Assembly (NCBI RefSeq): GCF_003857035.1
Contig: NZ_QGSY01000275.1
Location: forward strand, 1 to 64,000
Direction of reading: 5' to 3'
Origin: Micromonospora arida
Lineage (GTDB): Bacteria; Actinomycetota; Actinomycetes; Mycobacteriales; Micromonosporaceae
DNA: 64,000 nucleotides
This document shows, piece after piece, positions 15,919 through 24,063 of this stretch (the first letter of the stretch is position 1; every line of letters begins with the position of its first letter). The translations under genes and the position numbers were made by a program. A model generated the notes under the pieces. It did no database searches. It was not told the DNA's origin and saw only the letters and a program-made list of their open reading frames with translations.

Positions 15919-16030
15919 AGGCCGTCGACTTCCCCGACGACAAGGACATGTGCATCAGCCACGAGGCGATCCAACAGGCGCTCTACATCCAAGGACGCGG
16001 CGCGCTCAAGCGTGGGCTGGTGGCCTGCCT
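15919..16030 (+). pseudogene. IS30-type transposase fragment
   Basis: About 37 codons read AVDFPDDKDMCISHEAIQQA then LYIQGRGALKRGLVACL, the conserved segment SHETIY...QGRGALRRELTACL of IS30 transposases. Sequence on either side does not continue the family, so this is an internal scrap. The stretch 15667-15918 in front of it holds no gene that I can support. Confidence 0.6.
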
Positions 16031-16126
16031 GTCAATCCTCTGGAATCGTGGAGGGCTCTGTTGCACCGCTGGTTCGCTGGGTGGGACGGTATCGGGGGCC
16101 GTGGCGGAGGTGGCAGGCTGACGCAT

Positions 16127-16669
16127 GTGAGCGACCATGACGCTGATCGGCGCGCCGGGGCGGCCGTGCCCGTCGAGGGGGGTGAAGCGGCGCGGCGGCT
16201 GGCCGAGCGGCGGGCGTGGCGTATCGCGCGTAGCGCCGAGTTCGCGCTGGAGCTGGCGATTCTGCCGGGGCGACGGTGGGAGTCGTCCAAGGGGGCGACC
16301 TTGGCGTTGATGGCGCGGGTCAGTGCGGTCCCGGCGATCGAGGAGGCGGTGTTCGCGGTGTGGGACCTGGCGCGCGAGGACCCGCCGCCGGGTCGTGATC
16401 GCGTGTACGCCGCCCGTGGGGACGAAGCCCCGATCGTGGTGGGGCACGCCGAGTCGGCGACGCTGGTGGCCCGATCTGGCGGGCCGGTGCTCGTCGTGGC
16501 GGACGCGCTCGGTCGGACGGTGTGGCGGGTCGAGGCTGATCAGATGTGGGCCGAGGACTTGGCGGAGATCTTCCGCGAGTTGTGGGAGGTGGCTCACGGC
16601 CGACCCGCCGTGGACGAATCCGCGGTTCCGGCTATGCCCCCTCTGCCGTGGCAGCAGGATCGCGTCTGA
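16127..16669 (+). CDS. Hypothetical protein, 180 residues
   Basis: From the GTG at 16127 the product is SDHDADRRAGAA followed by a helical, Arg/Ala/Glu-rich region (RRLAERRAWRIARSAEFALE) and a beta-like half containing GGPVLVVADALGRTVWRVEA. I do not recognise the family. The C-terminal 38 bases overlap the convergent gene at 16632. Codon use is regular, and the position in the element near the replication-relaxation gene suggests an element maintenance role, but that is only context. Confidence 0.5.
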   Translation: MSDHDADRRAGAAVPVEGGEAARRLAERRAWRIARSAEFALELAILPGRRWESSKGATLALMARVSAVPAIEEAVFAVWDLAREDPPPGRDRVYAARGDEAPIVVGHAESATLVARSGGPVLVVADALGRTVWRVEADQMWAEDLAEIFRELWEVAHGRPAVDESAVPAMPPLPWQQDRV

Positions 16670-17492
16670 CGGCCTTGGCGCGCCCACTGGCCGGGCGGCG
16701 CCCGGCGATGCAGTAGAAGGCGGCGATGGCCTCCTCGGTTCGGCGGCGGCGTTTGTAGGCGGCATCGACGCTCAGGCCGAGGTCCGCTGCGGCCTCGGTG
16801 AGTTGTTGCCGGTCGAGCAGGGTGCGGGCGATCAGCTCCAGACCTTGGGGGTCGAGACGGCGGCCGGCGGCGGTGAAGTCGTCGGCCATGCCTTGCACGG
16901 CTTCGGTCCAGTTGTGCGGGCCAGTGCCGGGCGTGGCGGTGGGGTCGGGCGCGTGGAGGGCGTACTCGACGGGAAGGTGGGTGCGGCGGGCCTTGCGGGC
17001 CTTGCGCGCGTTGTACCTTGCGGCGTCCACAAGCCTGCCCGCGATGTTGGGCCTGCTGGTGTCGACGGTGGCCAGGCGGTTGAGGAACCCTTCGAGCAGG
17101 TCGGCGTGGATGTCGCCGCGCTCGTCCACGGTCGCGGCGCGCATACGTCGGTCCACGGCCCGCAGTCGTTTGAGCGCGAGCCCGCACGCCAGCAGCTGCC
17201 ACACCCGCCCGGCCTCGCCGGGCTGACGCGCTTGGGCGATGACGGCGGTCCATAGGTCGTCGGTGGGCTCCTTGTCGTCGGTGCGGCGTTCGAGTTCGGC
17301 GCGCAACAGCTCCGGGGTGCAGTCGGTCGGCGGGAAGTCGGCGGTCAGCGCCAGGGCCGGGATGTGCACACGCTGGGCGAGGGTGAAGAAGACCGGGTCG
17401 AGCCAGCCCAGGATCGGCCGCTCGGCGACGAACACCGGGGCGACCGCGACAGGCTCCACAGCTCTCGATTGTCGCGGCGACAGGCTCGCCAC
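16632..17492 (-). CDS. Sigma-factor-like or HTH hypothetical protein, 286 residues
   Basis: The C-terminal 60 residues (LELIARTLLDRQQLTEAAAD, LGLSVDAAYKRRRRTEEAI) look like a sigma-region-4 or LuxR-like HTH, ending in a basic tail. The middle contains DERGDIHADLLEGFLNRLAT and NIAGRLVDAARYNARKARKA, suggesting a helical domain. It could be an actinomycete element regulator that acts like an atypical sigma factor. Start choice is uncertain: GTG at 17492 gives the longest product, and a GTG some 16 codons later is equally likely. Confidence 0.55.
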   Translation of the reverse strand: MASLSPRQSRAVEPVAVAPVFVAERPILGWLDPVFFTLAQRVHIPALALTADFPPTDCTPELLRAELERRTDDKEPTDDLWTAVIAQARQPGEAGRVWQLLACGLALKRLRAVDRRMRAATVDERGDIHADLLEGFLNRLATVDTSRPNIAGRLVDAARYNARKARKARRTHLPVEYALHAPDPTATPGTGPHNWTEAVQGMADDFTAAGRRLDPQGLELIARTLLDRQQLTEAAADLGLSVDAAYKRRRRTEEAIAAFYCIAGRRPASGRAKAVRRDPAATAEGA

Positions 17493-18222
17493 AGAGCACC
17501 CGCCGTGCCGCTGCCAGGTGGGCGTTAGACGTGAACTGGATCACACCTTGTCCAGAGACGCGGGTTTCGGTTGCCCAAGAGGGGTGCCAGGCGAACCTGT
17601 CAGGCCGCACGCCGCACCCCCGCTGAGCTGCGTTGTCAGGTCGCATCCGGCCGTGGTCAGGTCGGGTCAGGTTCGGGTGGCGTTCGCCAGACCGGACAGG
17701 CCGGGTACTGGAGTGCAGCGACGCTCTACTCGACAACCCGCCCCGCGCCAATCCGCCGCGCCCCGCCCCGGCGAGGCCATACCGAAGGAGGAACCCGCAA
17801 CCGAGCCTATCGTTCGACCGCGTCCGATCGCAGACCAGTCCCCGTGAGGATGACGGACCCGACAGCCGCGACGACCACGCCGAACCCCACCCACGGCTGT
17901 CGGCCGCTGCACACAGCGGCCCTCGCCCGTGCCACCCAGCACCGCCGCACCGCCGTACCCGGACCGTCGAGGCGCGGCCGGGAGCGTCGGTCAGCGGACA
18001 TGAGTCCCGGTCCCGTCCGTCCGGTCCTCGGTCGCGTCCAGTATGGCGCGGACACGGACGAGACGGCCGAGGACTCGTCACGACCGTCCGCACCCGACCT
18101 GTCAGCACCTCGACCGGAGCGCTGACAGGACCTCGACCGGCGCATCACGCTTCTGCCGGACCCCGCAAGCACCACGGACATGCCCATCAGACAGATGTCT
18201 GGCTCTCGAAAGGCTTCACCCG
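17493..18222. other. 730-bp stretch without a supported gene
   Basis: Open frames exist on both strands but all have Arg/Pro/Thr-biased compositions typical of GC-rich shadows. The reverse-strand frame 17807-18187 contains one hydrophobic run (GFGVVVAAVGSVILTG) that could be a membrane helix, without other support. No hairpin or direct repeat stands out. Given the position in the element, lost transfer genes could have been here. Confidence 0.3.
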
Positions 18223-18489
18223 ATGAACATCGTTCGCTATCTCACCCACCATGCCGACAAGCTCTTCCCCACAGACCCGGATGCCTTGTGCCGCTTGGCG
18301 TTTGCTGCTCGCGGTGCCGGTGTCCGTGGCGGGGTCGGTGTTGGGCTCCGTCCGGCCGTCCGTCTTGACACCGACCCCCAAACCGACCCCATCAAACGCC
18401 TAACAGTGCAGGTCGGGCCGCCCAACAGCGGTCCGCGAAGTATCCAGACAGACCCTTCACGGGGTCTCTCCCCCCAGGGGTGTACGTGA
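18223..18489 (+). CDS. Possible small element protein with overlapping membrane-like frame
   Basis: The ATG at 18223 opens with MNIVRYLTHHADKLFPTDPD, which looks like real protein, but after about 28 codons the frame becomes Gly/Arg-biased. The +1 frame from an ATG at 18281 to the stop at 18403 reads RLLLAVPVSVAGSVLGSVRP, a credible membrane or lipoprotein-like helix. A fused product made by a one-base shift would look natural, so this may be a small membrane protein gene with a frameshift. Low confidence. Confidence 0.3.
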   Translation: MNIVRYLTHHADKLFPTDPDALCRLAFAARGAGVRGGVGVGLRPAVRLDTDPQTDPIKRLTVQVGPPNSGPRSIQTDPSRGLSPQGCT

Positions 18490-19433
18490 ACACATCCAGT
18501 AGACGAGCAACGCTCGTGCCACCGCTGCTGCGGCTGCAAGCCTCCATCACGAACCGAGACGATCGCCTGCTCGCCTGGCTCTACGACCACGGAGTCCTGA
18601 CCACCGACCAGATCGCCAAAGCCCTGTTTCCCTCCCTCGACTTCGCCCAACGCCGACTCCTGCGCCTGAGCACTCTGGGCGCGGTGGCCCGCTTCCGGCC
18701 GAACAAGCTCGACGGAGGTTCCTACCCCTATCACTACGTCCTGGCCCAGCTCGGCTACGAGCACGTCATGGGCCAACGCGGCGAGGGCTTGCCCCGCCGG
18801 GACCAAGCCCGCCGCCGCTACCAATCGTTGATCTCCCGGCCGGATCTTCCGCACCTGCTCGGCGGGAACAGCGTGTTCATCGACCTCGCCTTCCATGAGC
18901 GCACCCACCCCGGCGCGAGGCTCGCAGTGTGGCGGCCGGCAGCGGCGTTCCACGAGCCGGGGGCCTTGTTCCGCGACGGCTCCGACCACAGGCTGATGAC
19001 CAAGTTCCTTGGCCTACCGCGCCCGGACGCAGCGGGCGTGTGGGTCGAGGACGGGCGGGCGGTGCCGTTCTTCGCCGAGTACGACACCGGGAGCGAGCGC
19101 CTCGACCTGCTCACCGAGAAGGTGAGCAAGTACGGGCTGCTGTTCGCCTACGCCAAAACGTGGGGCTGGCCCGTGCTCTTCGTGCTGCCGACCGTGCTGC
19201 GTGAGCAGCACTGGCATGACCGGCTCCGCGTCGCCTACGCCGACCGGCCTCCGGCGATCGTCGCCACCACAGCCGCCGACTACCTCACCGGCACCGGCAA
19301 GACTCCCGCCGAGGATGTGTGGCACGTCTTCGGCAGCACGACCACCGGGCGGCAACGCCTCATCAAGCTGCCCTACATCGACCCCGACCACGACGCCCGC
19401 TGGAACCCGACAAACAAAACAGTTCATCGATGA
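18486..19433 (+). CDS. Replication-relaxation family protein
   Basis: About 315 residues. The N-terminal winged-helix-like part contains DRLLAWLYDHGVLTTDQIAK and ALFPSLDFAQRRLLRLSTLG; the C-terminal nuclease-like part contains FFAEYDTGSERLDLLTEKVS and YGLLFAYAKTWGWPVLFVLP. This layout matches the replic-relax family of actinomycete plasmids and integrative elements, implicated in replication or relaxation of transferred DNA. I chose the GTG at 18486 because AGGGG at 18476-18480 is properly spaced; GTG at 18480 is an alternative. Confidence 0.75.
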   Translation: MNTSSRRATLVPPLLRLQASITNRDDRLLAWLYDHGVLTTDQIAKALFPSLDFAQRRLLRLSTLGAVARFRPNKLDGGSYPYHYVLAQLGYEHVMGQRGEGLPRRDQARRRYQSLISRPDLPHLLGGNSVFIDLAFHERTHPGARLAVWRPAAAFHEPGALFRDGSDHRLMTKFLGLPRPDAAGVWVEDGRAVPFFAEYDTGSERLDLLTEKVSKYGLLFAYAKTWGWPVLFVLPTVLREQHWHDRLRVAYADRPPAIVATTAADYLTGTGKTPAEDVWHVFGSTTTGRQRLIKLPYIDPDHDARWNPTNKTVHR

Positions 19434-19603
19434 GTCCAGGCCAAGCCTTCCTCCAACCCGCAACCCACCTTCTGCACACCGAGGGTCCGAGCCTTCCGCC
19501 GCGACCGTCGCGGCGGCCACGAAGCGCCCCCGAGGCGCAGAACAGGAGAACCCCGTGAACGCAACACCGAGCCCCAGCCAGACACACACATTGATGGAGC
19601 CGT

Positions 19604-19966
19604 ATGGCCGAAGACGTCCCGGCCACTGACGCCGGAACCCCAACCCCTCAACGCCAGGCACTGCCAGATCCACAGTCCGCATCCCACCCGAGCGCCGCAG
19701 CGCCCACCGTCGCCGTCGGCGCTCGGCCCGATGCGAGCCACGCGACCACACCCGAGCCGCAGGAGCCATCGCTGGTCGGCCGGCAAGCAATGCGGGTCTT
19801 CCGGTCCGCACGCCGCCGCAGGCTGGCGATGCCTGCCGATCAGCGACCCCGGCTCAGCCGCGGGCTGATCGCCGAACTCGTCGCCCGCGGCTGGGACGTC
19901 CCCGCCGAGCTACGCCCCGTCGACACCACCTCGCCAGCAGACAGCGAGAATCCCGAACCCGGATGA
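19604..19966 (+). CDS. Small hypothetical protein, 120 residues
   Basis: The first 65 residues are a disordered Pro/Ala/Thr-rich region. The last 55 hold a compact basic-helical part, GRQAMRVFRSARRRRLAMPA then LSRGLIAELVARGWDVPAEL, which could bind DNA. It lies between the replication-relaxation gene and the convergent integrase gene, a place where small excision factors are sometimes found, but no HTH signature is clear. Confidence 0.4.
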   Translation: MAEDVPATDAGTPTPQRQALPDPQSASHPSAAAPTVAVGARPDASHATTPEPQEPSLVGRQAMRVFRSARRRRLAMPADQRPRLSRGLIAELVARGWDVPAELRPVDTTSPADSENPEPG

Positions 19967-19981
19967 CGTCACGTCGTAGCG

Positions 19982-21568
19982 TCAGCCGCCAGGCCGGGCG
20001 TGCAGCGGCTTCCGCCAGATGACCTTCACCCGGTCGGAGTCGAACCGCTGCAACCCCGGCCTGGCGCGCTCGATGACCACCTTCTCGATGTAGTCATCGA
20101 TCACCTCACGTCGCTCGTCCAGCGTCATCACGGCCCAGTCGGCCAGGATCGCCGCCGGATCACGACCCTTGCCAGCCGTAGGAAGCCTGCGAAGTTCGGA
20201 CTCCAACCGATGCTGCTCAGCATCCAGAGCAGAACGCGCCTCAGCCCACTCGACACCGGTCAACTGCTTCAACGCCCACATCCGAGCGAGGTCCTTGCGC
20301 TGCTCATCCACGTCGTTCAACGCATTGTCGAGTTCGTCGCGCCGAGCACCGACGGCCCCATCGTCAATCTGCTGATCGTCCTTGCGGCGCCTGATCTCAT
20401 CGAACAACTCGGCAACCACAAACTCCTCGGTCGGAATCGCCATGATGCCGACGCAAGACTTGCCGCCGGTCTTCGGATGACAGAACAGGTACGGCACGGT
20501 GTAGACGCCCCGAGACTTGTTGCGCAGCTGCTTCTCCGAGCCCACCAGCTCGGCCTTGCACACGCCGCACCGGGCCTTCCCGCCGGTGAGCAGGTACCGG
20601 CGGCCAGGAGCCCGGCCACGATGACTGTCACCGATGACGTACGTGCGCCCCTTGACCGTCGTCACCTGCCGGTCGCCGCCCAGCTTCGCGCCCACCAGAC
20701 GCCACGTGGACCTGTCGAGGATGGGCGTCCAGTTGCCGTCGCCGACCTCGACGTCCCTGCGCACGTTGATTCCGGCGACCGCCCGGTTGGTGAGCATGCC
20801 CTTCACCGTGGCGCCGGTGATCTCCGATGGGCGAGTGACCGGCCGACCGGTCTCGTCGGTGACGACCTCGCCGTTCTCATCGCGGACCTTCACCCGGTGA
20901 GCGCCACAGACACCCCGCTTCCGCAGCCGTCGCGCGATGTTCTCCAACGACCAGCCATCCAGAACCAGCCCGGCCGCCTCGCGAATCACTGCCGCCTGAT
21001 CCTCCACGATCACGTACGTCCGGTCGCCGTTGTCCAAACGACCGTGTACATACCCGTAGGGCCGCGAGCCGGGCGGAACGCCACGAGCCGCCTGGGCATC
21101 GAACTTGTCCGCGATGCGCTTCTTCATCTTGCGGACCTCAGACGCCGCCAGCACCGCCTTGATACCAGCCACCTCGTCCTGAACCCGCACAACGCCGTCG
21201 CGGTGCGTGTGCAGCAACTCGATACCCACCGAGTCCAGCAGCGCCGCCATCTGAAACCACGGCACCTCCCGCCGCTCGATGCGAGTCTGCTCCACCGCCC
21301 ACAAGTGCCGCACCAACCCGGCCTTGATGGCCTCCTTCAACGCCTCATAACCCGGCCGATGAACATCGTCGTCGAACGCCGACAGGTCCGGATCGGAGTA
21401 CACCACCACCGGCACACCCGGCCACATCCTGTCGGCATACCTCCGCCCGATCGCTTCCTGATCGAAGCAACTCTCGGCGTTGCCGTACTTGTCCTTACTG
21501 ATACGCGTGTATAGCGCGACGTGGGGATACGTCACGCCGATCGGGGCCTGGGGATCGATCGCTGCCAC
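19982..21568 (-). CDS. int: Large serine recombinase (integrase) of the element
   Basis: About 528 residues. The resolvase catalytic domain has YTRISKDKYG with the nucleophile Ser near residue 24, and later VEQTRIERR and MKKRIADKFDAQAARG. The recombinase domain includes GSRPYGYVHG and NRAVAGINVRRD. The zinc beta-ribbon is visible as CGVCKAELVG and later LFCHPKTGGKSC, followed by a coiled-coil-rich tail. It would catalyse attP x attB recombination. I place the start at the GTG at 21568: reading further upstream runs into the VOC gene on the other strand. GTG at 21535 is an alternative. The start is 39 bp from the putative attR core, as expected for an integrase next to its att site. Confidence 0.93.
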   Translation of the reverse strand: MAAIDPQAPIGVTYPHVALYTRISKDKYGNAESCFDQEAIGRRYADRMWPGVPVVVYSDPDLSAFDDDVHRPGYEALKEAIKAGLVRHLWAVEQTRIERREVPWFQMAALLDSVGIELLHTHRDGVVRVQDEVAGIKAVLAASEVRKMKKRIADKFDAQAARGVPPGSRPYGYVHGRLDNGDRTYVIVEDQAAVIREAAGLVLDGWSLENIARRLRKRGVCGAHRVKVRDENGEVVTDETGRPVTRPSEITGATVKGMLTNRAVAGINVRRDVEVGDGNWTPILDRSTWRLVGAKLGGDRQVTTVKGRTYVIGDSHRGRAPGRRYLLTGGKARCGVCKAELVGSEKQLRNKSRGVYTVPYLFCHPKTGGKSCVGIMAIPTEEFVVAELFDEIRRRKDDQQIDDGAVGARRDELDNALNDVDEQRKDLARMWALKQLTGVEWAEARSALDAEQHRLESELRRLPTAGKGRDPAAILADWAVMTLDERREVIDDYIEKVVIERARPGLQRFDSDRVKVIWRKPLHARPGG

Positions 21569-21606
21569 AGGATCAGCATACCCATCGGTTCTTACCGAAT
21601 CTAGGT

Positions 21607-21616
21607 TGCCCGAGGG
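21607..21616 (+). other. Putative attR core
   Basis: TGCCCGAGGG, identical to 1974-1983. It lies between the start of the integrase gene and the 3' half of the VOC gene and is in the same codon phase as the left copy. Confidence 0.6.
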
Positions 21617-21821
21617 CAAAATCGTCAAGAACCGGGTGCACCTCGACGTGCGGGTCGGCACCGGGCTCGTGGGCGAAGAGCGACTGGCCGCCCTTGAGGC
21701 CGAATGCGCGCGGTTGATCCCGCTCGGCGCCGTACGCGGGCAGCTGTTGCTTGCCGACGGCGAGAACGAGTCGTGCCTCAACATGCAGGACGTCGAGGGC
21801 AACGAGTTCTGCCTCGACTAG
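21607..21821 (+). pseudogene. 3' half of the split VOC (glyoxalase-like) gene
   Basis: The frame reads PEGKIVKNRVHLDVRVGTG, continues with EERLAALEAECARLIPLGA and ends QDVEGNEFCLD, the normal end of a VOC-family protein. It has no start codon or ribosome site of its own and begins exactly where the 5' piece at 1772-1983 ends. The two pieces together give one complete gene. Confidence 0.8.
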
Positions 21822-21859
21822 GGCCTGGCTCCAGCCGAGGGGCGCTAGTCTCGGCCCTC

Positions 21860-22357
21860 ATGACCTGGCTGCCCGAGGAGTTCGTCCACCCCGTCCACGT
21901 GCCGGTGCCCGGCACCGCGTTGCATCTTCGGCCGATCCGCGAGGCGGACACCCCGCTCGACTACCCCGCCGTGATGGGCTCCCGTGAGCGCCTGTGGGAG
22001 ATCTTCGGTCCGGCCTGGGCGTGGCCCAGCGAGACGATGACATACGAAGAGGACCGCGTCGACCTGCTGCGGCACGAGATGGAGATCGCCGCGCACCAGT
22101 CGTTCAACTACGCGTTGCTGGACGAGGGGGAGACGGCGATCCTCGGCTGCGTCTACGTCGACCCGCCGGAGCGCACCGGCTCCGACGGCGAGGTCTCCTG
22201 GTGGGTGGTGGACGACCTGGTGGGCAGCGAGGTGGAGGCCGCGGTCGACGCGCTGGTGCCGCAGTGGATCGCCGCGGACTGGCCGTTCCGCCAGCCCCGC
22301 TATCTGGGCCGCGACATCACCTGGCAGGACTGGCTGGCGTTGCCGCGCGTCCCCTGA
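21860..22357 (+). CDS. GNAT-like acetyltransferase fold protein
   Basis: A 165-residue protein with ALHLRPIREADTPLDYPAVM, a central beta-strand ILGCVYVDPPERTGSDGEVS, and a C-terminal WPFRQPRYLGRDITWQDW. The order resembles GNAT folds, but the usual acetyl-CoA pyrophosphate loop (Q/RxxGxG/A) is not clear, so it may be a non-catalytic or divergent member. Function unknown. It lies 38 bases after the VOC fragment and is the first intact host gene right of the element. Confidence 0.6.
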   Translation: MTWLPEEFVHPVHVPVPGTALHLRPIREADTPLDYPAVMGSRERLWEIFGPAWAWPSETMTYEEDRVDLLRHEMEIAAHQSFNYALLDEGETAILGCVYVDPPERTGSDGEVSWWVVDDLVGSEVEAAVDALVPQWIAADWPFRQPRYLGRDITWQDWLALPRVP

Positions 22358-22414
22358 GTGCGACCGAGCCTGATGGGGGCCAGGCGAGGTCGCCCGGCCC
22401 CCCTTCGGGCTCGG

Positions 22415-23869
22415 TCAGCCCAGGTACTTCTCCCACGGGCCGGTGATGGCCAGGGTGAGGCCCGGGTCCTGCATGTTGACGAAGAGCACCTTGCCGTCCG
22501 CGCTGAAGGTCGGCCCGCAGAACTCCGAGTCGTTGAGCTGGTTGCGGGCGATCGCGTAGGTGGGCCCGCCCGGGATCGTGCTGAGCACGTGCGAGGCGCC
22601 CGAGCCGTCCTCGGCGAGCACGAGGCTTCCCCACGGGGTGACCGTCACGTTGTCCGGGCCGTCGAAGGTGATGTCGGTGTACTTGACCGGCGTGCCCTCC
22701 TCGGACTGGGTCTGGTGCGGGAAGTACGTCACGAGCTGGATGGTCTGGTCCTTGAAGTTGTAGAACCAGACCATTCCGTCGTGCGGCGCCGCGTCCGCCG
22801 GCAGGTCACCCTCGTCCCAGGCGTACGAGTTGACCACGTACACGCCCTCGTCGGTGGCCCACACGCCCTCGAACTTGCGTCCGCGGGTGACCTGGCCGTC
22901 GGCGAACTGCTCGCGCACCGACCTGGTGCGCGCGTCGCGGTCCGGCACCTCGATCCAGCGGACCGGGAAGGGGCGGCCCAGCTGGGCGGAGGTCAGGTAG
23001 GCGACGTCCGGCAGCACTGAACCGTCATCCATGATGATCTGCATCGCGGCGAGGACGCCGGCGTTCGGTGCGAGGCGGGTGAGCACGCCCGGGCCCAGCT
23101 TGACGCCGTGTGGCGCCGTCCAGCGGTAGAAGAGGCCGTTGGGCTCGTCGGCGTCCTCGGAGAGGTAGATCCGAGTGCGGTCCTTGTCGACGGCCACTGC
23201 CTCGTGGGAGTAGCGGCCCAGGCACTTGATGGGCTTCGGGTCGGCGCTGCCGTCGGCCCACACCTCGAAGACGTAGCCGTGGTCCTTCTGGTAGACGCCG
23301 GACCGGCCGCCCTCTTCCCACTTGTCGCCGGCCCGGTCCTCGGTCTCCTCGCAGGTGAGCCAGGTGCCCCAGGGGGTCGGCCCGCCGGCGCAGTTGGAGA
23401 TGGTGCCGGAGAGCGCCACGAACTCACCCAGGTTGCGGCCCGCGAGGTCGGTCTTGATCACGGTGCAACCGCCGGCGTCGACGGCGCCCGCGTCGTAGAC
23501 AGTGCCCTTGACGTGCGGCACGCCGAACTCCGCGCCCGGGTCGATCTCGTGGTTCTGGATCAGGGTGTACCGGCCGTGGCCGGCGTCGTAGACGGCCATG
23601 CCGTCGTGGTCCGACGGGGTGGTGCCCTGACCGCGGTCGAGCCGGGTGACACCGGTCCGGGTGATCACGGTGTAGCTGAAGCCCTTGGGCAGGGCCAGGA
23701 TTCCCTCGGGGTCGTCCACGAGCGGCGGGAAGGGCACGTTACCGGGCTTCACCGGCGGGTGCGGCCGGGCCGGGCTGGCCTGGGCCAGGGACGGCAGGCC
23801 ACCCGCGACGGCAAGGCCGACGCCGGCGGCGGCGCCACTGGCGAGGAAGGTACGACGAGAGGAAGGCAC
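22415..23869 (-). CDS. phoX: PhoX-type alkaline phosphatase, Tat-exported
   Basis: A 484-residue secreted protein. The twin-arginine signal SSRRTFLASGAAAGVGLAVA is followed by an Ala-rich cleavage region. DUF839/PhoX hallmarks are visible: DHDGMAVYDAG, LIQNHEIDPGAEFGVPH, TWLTCEETEDRAG, GRYSHEAVAVD and DGPDNVTVTPWG. These beta-propeller enzymes use Ca and Fe and release phosphate from esters outside the cell. I chose the GTG at 23869 because AGGAGC lies seven bases upstream and the Tat motif follows immediately; the longer frame to 23914 has no such site. Confidence 0.85.
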   Translation of the reverse strand: MPSSRRTFLASGAAAGVGLAVAGGLPSLAQASPARPHPPVKPGNVPFPPLVDDPEGILALPKGFSYTVITRTGVTRLDRGQGTTPSDHDGMAVYDAGHGRYTLIQNHEIDPGAEFGVPHVKGTVYDAGAVDAGGCTVIKTDLAGRNLGEFVALSGTISNCAGGPTPWGTWLTCEETEDRAGDKWEEGGRSGVYQKDHGYVFEVWADGSADPKPIKCLGRYSHEAVAVDKDRTRIYLSEDADEPNGLFYRWTAPHGVKLGPGVLTRLAPNAGVLAAMQIIMDDGSVLPDVAYLTSAQLGRPFPVRWIEVPDRDARTRSVREQFADGQVTRGRKFEGVWATDEGVYVVNSYAWDEGDLPADAAPHDGMVWFYNFKDQTIQLVTYFPHQTQSEEGTPVKYTDITFDGPDNVTVTPWGSLVLAEDGSGASHVLSTIPGGPTYAIARNQLNDSEFCGPTFSADGKVLFVNMQDPGLTLAITGPWEKYLG

Positions 23870-24025
23870 GTGGATCAGCTCCTGGTCAAGACAAGTGCGA
23901 CGACTGGCAGCCAACTCCTTCGGGCGAACAGCGACACGTCACCCGGGGGATCGCGCGGTGACATCGGAGTGAAGAGTTACCTGCGGTCCCAACCAAAGCC
24001 CGACTGAGGCCGGCCGCATCGGCGC

Positions 24026-24056
24026 TTGACCTTGACGCTGCGTCAACCCTCCATGC
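24026..24056 (+). promoter_or_regulatory. MerR-type promoter of the DrrAB-like operon
   Basis: A -35-like TTGACC at 24026-24031 is separated by 19 bases from a weak -10 region at 24051-24056. The spacer holds a perfect dyad TTGACGCTGCGTCAA at 24032-24046. An over-long spacer with a dyad inside it is the signature of MerR-regulated promoters, and a merR gene lies in the same operon. The ATG at 24064 follows at once, so the transcript may be almost leaderless. Confidence 0.7.
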
Positions 24057-24063
24057 TGCTGCC

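Larger units (their letters stand above)
1984..21606. mobile_element. Integrated mobilisable-type element of about 19.6 kb, probably decayed
   Basis: The interval lies between the two halves of a VOC gene and ends with a serine integrase gene at its right edge. Its content is element-like: a DUF2637/SpdB remnant at the left end, a replication-relaxation family protein, XRE-type regulators, many very small proteins, and transposase fragments. Cargo includes a HAD hydrolase plus NAD(P)H-hydrate repair enzyme, a graspetide cluster and an SCP2/glucosidase/YciF-like operon. No intact FtsK-like TraSA, relaxase or replication initiator is visible, which suggests internal deletion or dependence on helper functions. 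Actinomycete integrative elements (AICEs) are the closest known type, but assignment to that class is inference. Confidence 0.7.

Noticed and set aside
17807..18187. Reverse-strand frame with one hydrophobic segment
   Set aside because: No ribosome site, biased composition and no second supporting feature.
21569..21802. 78-residue N-terminal extension of the integrase
   Set aside because: It is antisense to the VOC 3' fragment and crosses the attachment site; integrases of this family begin shortly before the catalytic Ser motif.
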